Below are positions 59,216-64,000 of a stretch of 64,000 nucleotides of DNA, in pieces. The DNA comes from Malaya genurostris (taxonomy: Eukaryota > Arthropoda > Insecta > Diptera > Culicidae). The stretch covers positions 46,665,002-46,729,001 of the forward strand of contig NC_080571.1 in NCBI RefSeq assembly GCF_030247185.1. The letters run 5' to 3'. Both the position numbers and the translations under genes were made by a program. Position 1 is the first letter of the stretch; the number at the start of each line of letters is the position of its first letter. The notes beneath the pieces are model-generated. The model saw only the letters and a program-made list of their open reading frames with translations, did no database searches and was not told where the DNA came from.

Positions 59216-59769
59216 AGGTAATGGAAATTTAGTTGCTTGAAGACTTTAAAGCTTTAAAGATTGGATATGGCAATAATGGTAGAAATTCACAAAAGAAACC
59301 TTATGAAATCGGCTGAGAAGATGTCCGGATCTATCTACAATCTTTTAAAATTCCAATTGACTTCGACAAACAAAAACGAGTAACTCTTACAATTATCCTT
59401 TCAGATGTCTTGAAATATGCATCGGATATTAAAAATATAATTCCAGCAGGTAAAAACGAGTCTGAATTTACAAGGAAATTACGCACTTTAGCGATACACG
59501 TTTAGTAGAGCAATTCCATTGATGAATAACAAATCATCAAACTTCACATACCACGATTAGGATGAAACTTTGCTCACATCTCCATTAAACAAACCATTTA
59601 TTTTGTTTGGTTGGAGAGGCCTATTCGACTGAGGACTGTTTCGTAAAAATGGTAAATGTGTTCTTGCATGCACTTTCTACGGATTGTAGAAACTCAGACT
59701 CGGTTGTTTGTACAAAAATGGTGCTCAAGACAAAGATAGAAGAAAAAGAAGTAAGAAGTCAGTCTAATA
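59216..59769. other. AT-rich spacer
   Basis: Nothing recognised. Confidence 0.3.
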
Positions 59770-59975
59770 CACTGAAGTCTTTTTTATGCGAATTTACGTA
59801 CCGCATAAAAAACCGCATAACTCTGAAACTTCGCATAAAAAATTGCAGAAAGGAAATCGCATAGCTCTGAAAATTCGCATAAAAAAACCGCATAACTCTG
59901 AAACTTGAATGCTCAATGATCAAGAATTAGATAATTAATGATTTTTATCTGTATACGTTGTTTTTTTTTGCAGTG
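59770..59975. repeat. GCGG-type MITE, short derivative (TA target)
   Basis: TA at 59768-59769, then CACTGAAGTCTTTTTTATGC and several CGCATAAAAAACCGCATAAC-like units; right end CAGTG then TA (59976-59977). The right terminal repeat is short, so the boundary is tentative. Confidence 0.5.
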
Positions 59976-59977
59976 TA

Positions 59978-60287
59978 TATTCTCTACTTGTTTTGCTACA
60001 ACATTTTTGTGCAATCTATAGTTTTCGAGGCTCTACTAATCGAAGATATACGGCACGGTTCAACAATAGCTTGAGTTCTTTGAATATCATATCTCTAAAT
60101 ATCTCAACAACGGCTACGTCTAGCTAAAAGGCCAAAAATGGAAAAAAATGACAAATTTTTTTTGTGTATATATATATATTTTCATGGAGAGCCCAATCGG
60201 TTTTCTTAAATGTTGTTTTGGACTTCACTTCTATTCAAGAAGCAGTTTCCGAGTTACAGCGATTTGAAGAAAGTTCTTGCAAATATA
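59978..60287. other. AT-rich spacer
   Basis: Nothing recognised apart from a short AT run near 60168. Confidence 0.3.
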
Positions 60288-61186
60288 ACACTTGGTCTGA
60301 AAGGTCCCGGGCCTAACGACGATAGATGACATAGATGACGCTAGTTTTATTACAGTTAGTTAATACCAATTTTCAAAAGACAGCTGGTAAAACTCCATGA
60401 TATTCTACTCATTAGTTGGTGAGTTATTGTGCTAAGAGTGACGCTACTTCTGACTTTAAAAAAGCTCCTTTCAAAGTGGGTGCCGCGTTTGCTCAATGTT
60501 AACTAAAAACGAGAACGTGTTGATGATTCTGAGCAGCATTTGGCCATGTTTAAACGTAACAAGCCAGAATTTTTGCGTCGATATGTGACAATGGATGAAA
60601 CATGGATTCATCATTTCTCTCCGGAATCAAAACGATCGTCATCAGAATGGACAGTAACTGGTGAACCTCGTCCCAAGCGCCCGAAAGCACAACAATCTGT
60701 TGGAAAGATTATGACCTCGGTATTTTGAGATGTGCGTGGTGTAATATCTATCGACTGTTTATTGACTTGAAATACCATTAACAGTGAATATTATATAGTG
60801 TTATTGGAGCGTTTGAAGGCTGAAATTGCAAAGAAATGACCGCATATGCAAAAAAAAATTTTGTTCTATCAAGACAACGCACCGTGTCACAATTCAATCA
60901 AAACAAACAATTCGAATTGCTCCCACATCCACCGTATTTGCCAGATTTGGCTCCCAGCGACTACTGGCTGTTAGCAGACCGGAAAAAATGCTCGCCGGTA
61001 AGAAATAAAGAGGTTACCGCTGAAACTGAGGCATATTTTGAGGCAAAAGATAAATCGTTCTACAAAAGCGGTATAGAAATGTTAGAGCGTTGCTCTTGAT
61101 GGAGATTACGTTGATGAATATAGTTAATTTTGAACCAACAAACTCGTGTACTCTTTGTTGGGCCGGGGACTTTTCAGCCCATGTGT
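60288..61186 (+). mobile_element. mariner (irritans-type), both ends, broken
   Basis: Left end ACACTTGGTCTGAAAGGTCC after TA (60286-60287); right end inverted ACACATGGGCTGAAAAGTCC ending at 61186. Plus-strand coding: MAMFKRNKPEFLRRY and VTMDETWIHHFSPESKR (60540-60640), a stop, then FYQDNAPCHNSIK and HPPYLPDLAPSDYW in shifted frames, and TAEAYFEAK-like TETEAYFEAKDKSFYKSG near the end. The DNA-binding third is deleted. The junction GTGCTAAGAGTGA also occurs in the copy at 21938-22877. Confidence 0.92.
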
Positions 61187-61380
61187 TTTATTGAAAAATC
61201 AGTTTTGAGTCGAATTCGTTTCTCTATCCGTTCAAAATTAATGGTTCGTTATACTAAAGACGTGTGCAATGTTCCATAAATTTGCCTCCTTTTCTGTTAT
61301 TTATTTCTGGGATTGGCCAATTATAGCCCAGGTCACCATTTGAAAAAAAAAAAAGTACTTATCACCCGGAGACAGCACAG
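61187..61380. other. Spacer
   Basis: Nothing recognised. Confidence 0.3.
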
Positions 61381-61615
61381 AGGTGGACAAATTGTCATTT
61401 GTGTTAAGCAAAAAAATTGAAGGTCCTTAATGACTTCCCCGGTTTGGTGGATCAATACTCAGGGCACTGGTCTTACAAACAGTATGTTCAAGCCCCGACC
61501 TGGAAGGATTCTTAGTGTCAGCAGGATCGTAGCATTATTCATGCAACTTTTCGGTACGCTAAGGATCGAAACAGAAAATCAAATAACAAAAAAGGAATGC
61601 TTCATTACGACTTTG
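61381..61615 (+). repeat. tRNA-derived SINE with extended leader
   Basis: SINE body: GGTTTGGTGGATCAATACTC, GGGCACTGGTCTTACAAAC, B box TGTTCAAGCCCC, GTGTCAGCAGGATCGTAGCA. Upstream 61381-61431 (ACAAATTGTCATTTGTGTTA, AGCAAAAAAATTGAAGGTC, TTAATGACTTCCCCGG) is shared with the inverted copy at 63780-63953. Confidence 0.82.
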
Positions 61616-61899
61616 CCATTAAATAGCTTCCATCCAAACTGCTTACAGACCAAACTGTTGTGTTAATGTTCAGTAATTATTTTTACGGTAACGAATTGTA
61701 AAACATTTTTAACTAGATTATCTGTAAACCTGTCTTTCTCATATTACTTATATTTTCAAAAACATTACTTGAAGATTCCGTCATGGTTGTTTTTTCAAAC
61801 TTGTATAAAATCAAAAACATTCATAGGGTATCAACTACCATAACCTTTTCAATTTGTAAACAGTTATGTCAAGTTAATATAGATTTATTGGTGGCAACC
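61616..61899. other. AT-rich spacer
   Basis: Nothing recognised. Confidence 0.3.
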
Positions 61900-62915
61900 C
61901 TGCACGCTATACAAAATTGAGCAAAGCACGCTGTGCTGCTAGGTGGTGGTGTTTTCTTCTTCCGTACCAGCACGTACCGATGCGCACCGATTTTGCATCA
62001 TTTTGTATGACAGTTTGAATGTTTTGATACTCTTTACCCTATAATTTCGGAACCGGAAGTCGGATCTGGATGAAATTGCACAGTATCTTTTAAGACACTC
62101 AGAGCTTAAATTCGAATCATAAATTATGATAATCGATTCAACCGTTCCGTTTTTGGAGTTTTTTTCAGTATTACCGTTGTGTTCGAAAGCGGAAACCGGG
62201 GACTAGTAGTCCACAAAAAGATTTATATTTCCGCTAAATAACAAGGTCTTCCAACCAGTAGTGAATTTACCAGTAATATACATTTGCAACCTCGTTTCAC
62301 CATAACTTTTGAAAAAATCCTCATGAAATTGAAAATTTTTCACTTACCGCACTGTAATACCGGAACCAAAAGTCGAATCTGAATCAACTTTTCGGGGACT
62401 TTTTAAAGAGTTTGAAGACCTTCCATTTGCATCTTAGTCTGTAAAATCGGCTAAGAAATTTCCGAGAAAATTGAGTGCACATTTTCTCATAGATTTGCAC
62501 ATATTGCCTTGTAAATTCCGGAACTGGAAGTCAGATAAAGATAAAATTCAATAGCGAGCTTTGGGACCGTTAGATCTTTCGTTTGAATCAAAGTTCGTGA
62601 AAATCGGTCATGCCATCTTTGAGAGAAGTGAGTGACAATTTTATTGTGTAATTCGGGAACCGGAAGTCGTATCAGGATAAAATTCAATAGCGATATATGG
62701 AACCATAAGACTATTCATTTGAATCTGAGTTTGTGAAAATCGGCTCAGTCATCTCTGGGAAAATCGAATGACATTATTTGTCACCTACACACCTACTTAC
62801 ACACACAGACATTTGCTCAGTTCGTCGAACTGAGTCGAATGGTATATGACATTTGGTCTCGGTTCAAAAATCGGTTTTCACAGTGATTGTATAGCCTTTC
62901 TATATGAGAAAGACA
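61900..62915 (+). repeat. Modular GGAAGTCGG repeat, long copy 2
   Basis: Same order as 37942-38905: AGCAAAGCACGCTGTGCT, TTTTCTTCTTCCG, then units near 62045, 62350, 62515 and 62645 each with CGGAACCGGAAGTCGGATC or a variant, then ACACACAGACATTTGCTCAG, TTCGTCGAACTGAGTCGAAT and TTTTCACAGTGATTGTATAG. Non-coding. Confidence 0.75.
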
Positions 62916-63779
62916 AAAACAGAACACAATAAATTAAATGTATAGATTGATAGCGAACCTCCCGGCAGCCGGCTGTCCGGATTTCTACGAGCTTCGGAAG
63001 AAATTTCGTCTTCTTGTAGGAAGCACATATTAATATAAAACACTGCAAAATATCAACGTATTCTCGGTATCCGGCTACCCAGAGCAAATTTACAATTACA
63101 AATTTACTAACAAACAACCCCTTCCTGTGATGCATGTGGAAATGCAGAGGATTTCTCGGTTTCTAGTAGCAACAAACAATCCTTCATTCCCAAGTAGATC
63201 TGCATCCGGACGGTATTGATCAGCATGCTGGAATCAATGCAATCTACACAATGTAAAACTAGGTGCTATTCCCAAGCATGTTGTTTCATAAAAAACATTT
63301 CTCAAGCTGTGATTGGTTCTAATCAATAACAGAGTAGCAACACACGGGCGATCTCTAATGCTAATAAAACATTTCAAGAATTTTTTGTTAAATTTTCAAG
63401 TTATTCAAGTGACAATAAGGGAAAACTTAAATGGAAACTGACTCACGCAATATTTTTGACGTACAAGGTAAATAATCTATTATTACTAAATTGAGTTATT
63501 ACTATTCAATAGTAATTTATACTAATTTTATAATTACGATTCATATAATTGATCATCGTAGACGGTAGCGAAAGGTGATGCCAGCCATTTTGATGAAGAG
63601 CTAAATATAAACTCTTGGCTGTATTAAAAGTTTATATTCTTGATGCCAGACTAAATTTTTCCATTCCGAAAATAAACCAATTTGACAGATATGGTTCTCA
63701 CCGAAAGAGTCACTAATGTTCACTACAGTTCTTCATTATTATTAATTGATTTACTGAAAATAGGAAAATGTTTCACTGA
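62916..63779. other. AT-rich stretch, nothing recognised
   Basis: No family match or credible frame. Confidence 0.3.
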
Positions 63780-63953
63780 ATTAACGTAGTAACGACTAGT
63801 GCTACGGTCCTACTGACACTAAGAATCTTTTCAGATCGGAACTCGAACATACGACAACCGGTGATTTGTAAGACCAGCGCCTTATCCACCAACCCGGGGA
63901 AGTCACTTAAGACCTTCAATTTTTTTGCTGAACACAAATGACAATTTGTCCAC
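63780..63953 (-). repeat. tRNA-derived SINE with extended leader, inverted copy
   Basis: Minus strand: GACAAATTGTCATTTGTGTT, CAGCAAAAAAATTGAAGGTC, TTAAGTGACTTCCCCGGGTT, GGCGCTGGTCTTACAAATC and a B box ATGTTCGAGTTCC. The tail half is absent. Confidence 0.8.
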
Positions 63954-64000
63954 TAACAGTTCGGCTGAAAAGTTCGTATCGTTTAATAGAAACACACATT

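Overview
The window looks like repeat-rich, AT-rich DNA from a dipteran nuclear genome, most likely a mosquito. The strongest reason is at least five Tc1/mariner-superfamily copies of the ITmD37E (DD37E) type, a group best known from mosquitoes. A DD37D element, irritans-type mariners, tRNA-derived SINEs and many TA-flanked MITEs agree with this. There is no operon structure, and I see no host protein-coding gene, tRNA, rRNA or CRISPR array that I can support. The sequence reads like a large intron or an intergenic desert.

Layout. 1-2145: a broken LINE reverse transcriptase (minus strand) joined to a broken mariner. 2287-3645 and 34993-36935: two copies of a dispersed repeat carrying tandem TATA/initiator-like units and two histone-type 3' stem-loops each. 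3646-5600: unique DNA. 6180-14680: transposon cluster with a SINE-like unit, DD37E, SINE, DD37D with perfect 26-bp TIRs, a mariner tail, a nested DD37E (11629-13805) and TA-flanked MITEs. 14680-16886: unique island. 16889-22877: full-length broken DD37E with TIRs, LINE fragment, decayed DD37E, SINE, tandem 165-bp repeats, full-length broken mariner. 22925-23102: LINE 5' end. 23240-25310: unique island. 25320-31640: microsatellites, DD37E and mariner scraps, and a nearly perfect 154-bp inverted repeat (30641-30956). 31640-33540: unique island. 33541-34888: LINE 3' half with its tail. 37318-38905: a 390-bp ATT microsatellite abutting a SINE with 15-bp target duplications, then a modular repeat seen again at 61900-62915. 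41380-42480: unique island. 43990-47885: foldback, SINE, and a LINE 5' end plus ORF1. 47968-48892: a young DD41D transposon whose two 174-bp arms are inverted copies of its own 3' coding end. 49178-53330: MITEs nested in MITEs. 53330-55060: unique island. 55060-63953: further MITEs, a DD41D remnant, a third mariner, SINEs and the second modular repeat.

How the parts relate. The transposases are cut-and-paste enzymes using D..D..D/E triads and TA target sites; the MITEs with TA duplications are plausible past passengers of such enzymes. The LINEs supply the likely retrotransposition machinery for the SINEs. Nearly every coding copy is broken by stops, frameshifts or truncation. The best-preserved reading frames are the DD37E fragment at 7073-7663, the DD37D frame at 8955-9566 and the DD41D frame at 48126-48785, and all three lack an N-terminal DNA-binding domain. 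Everything rests on reading the sequence and on family knowledge; no database search was run.
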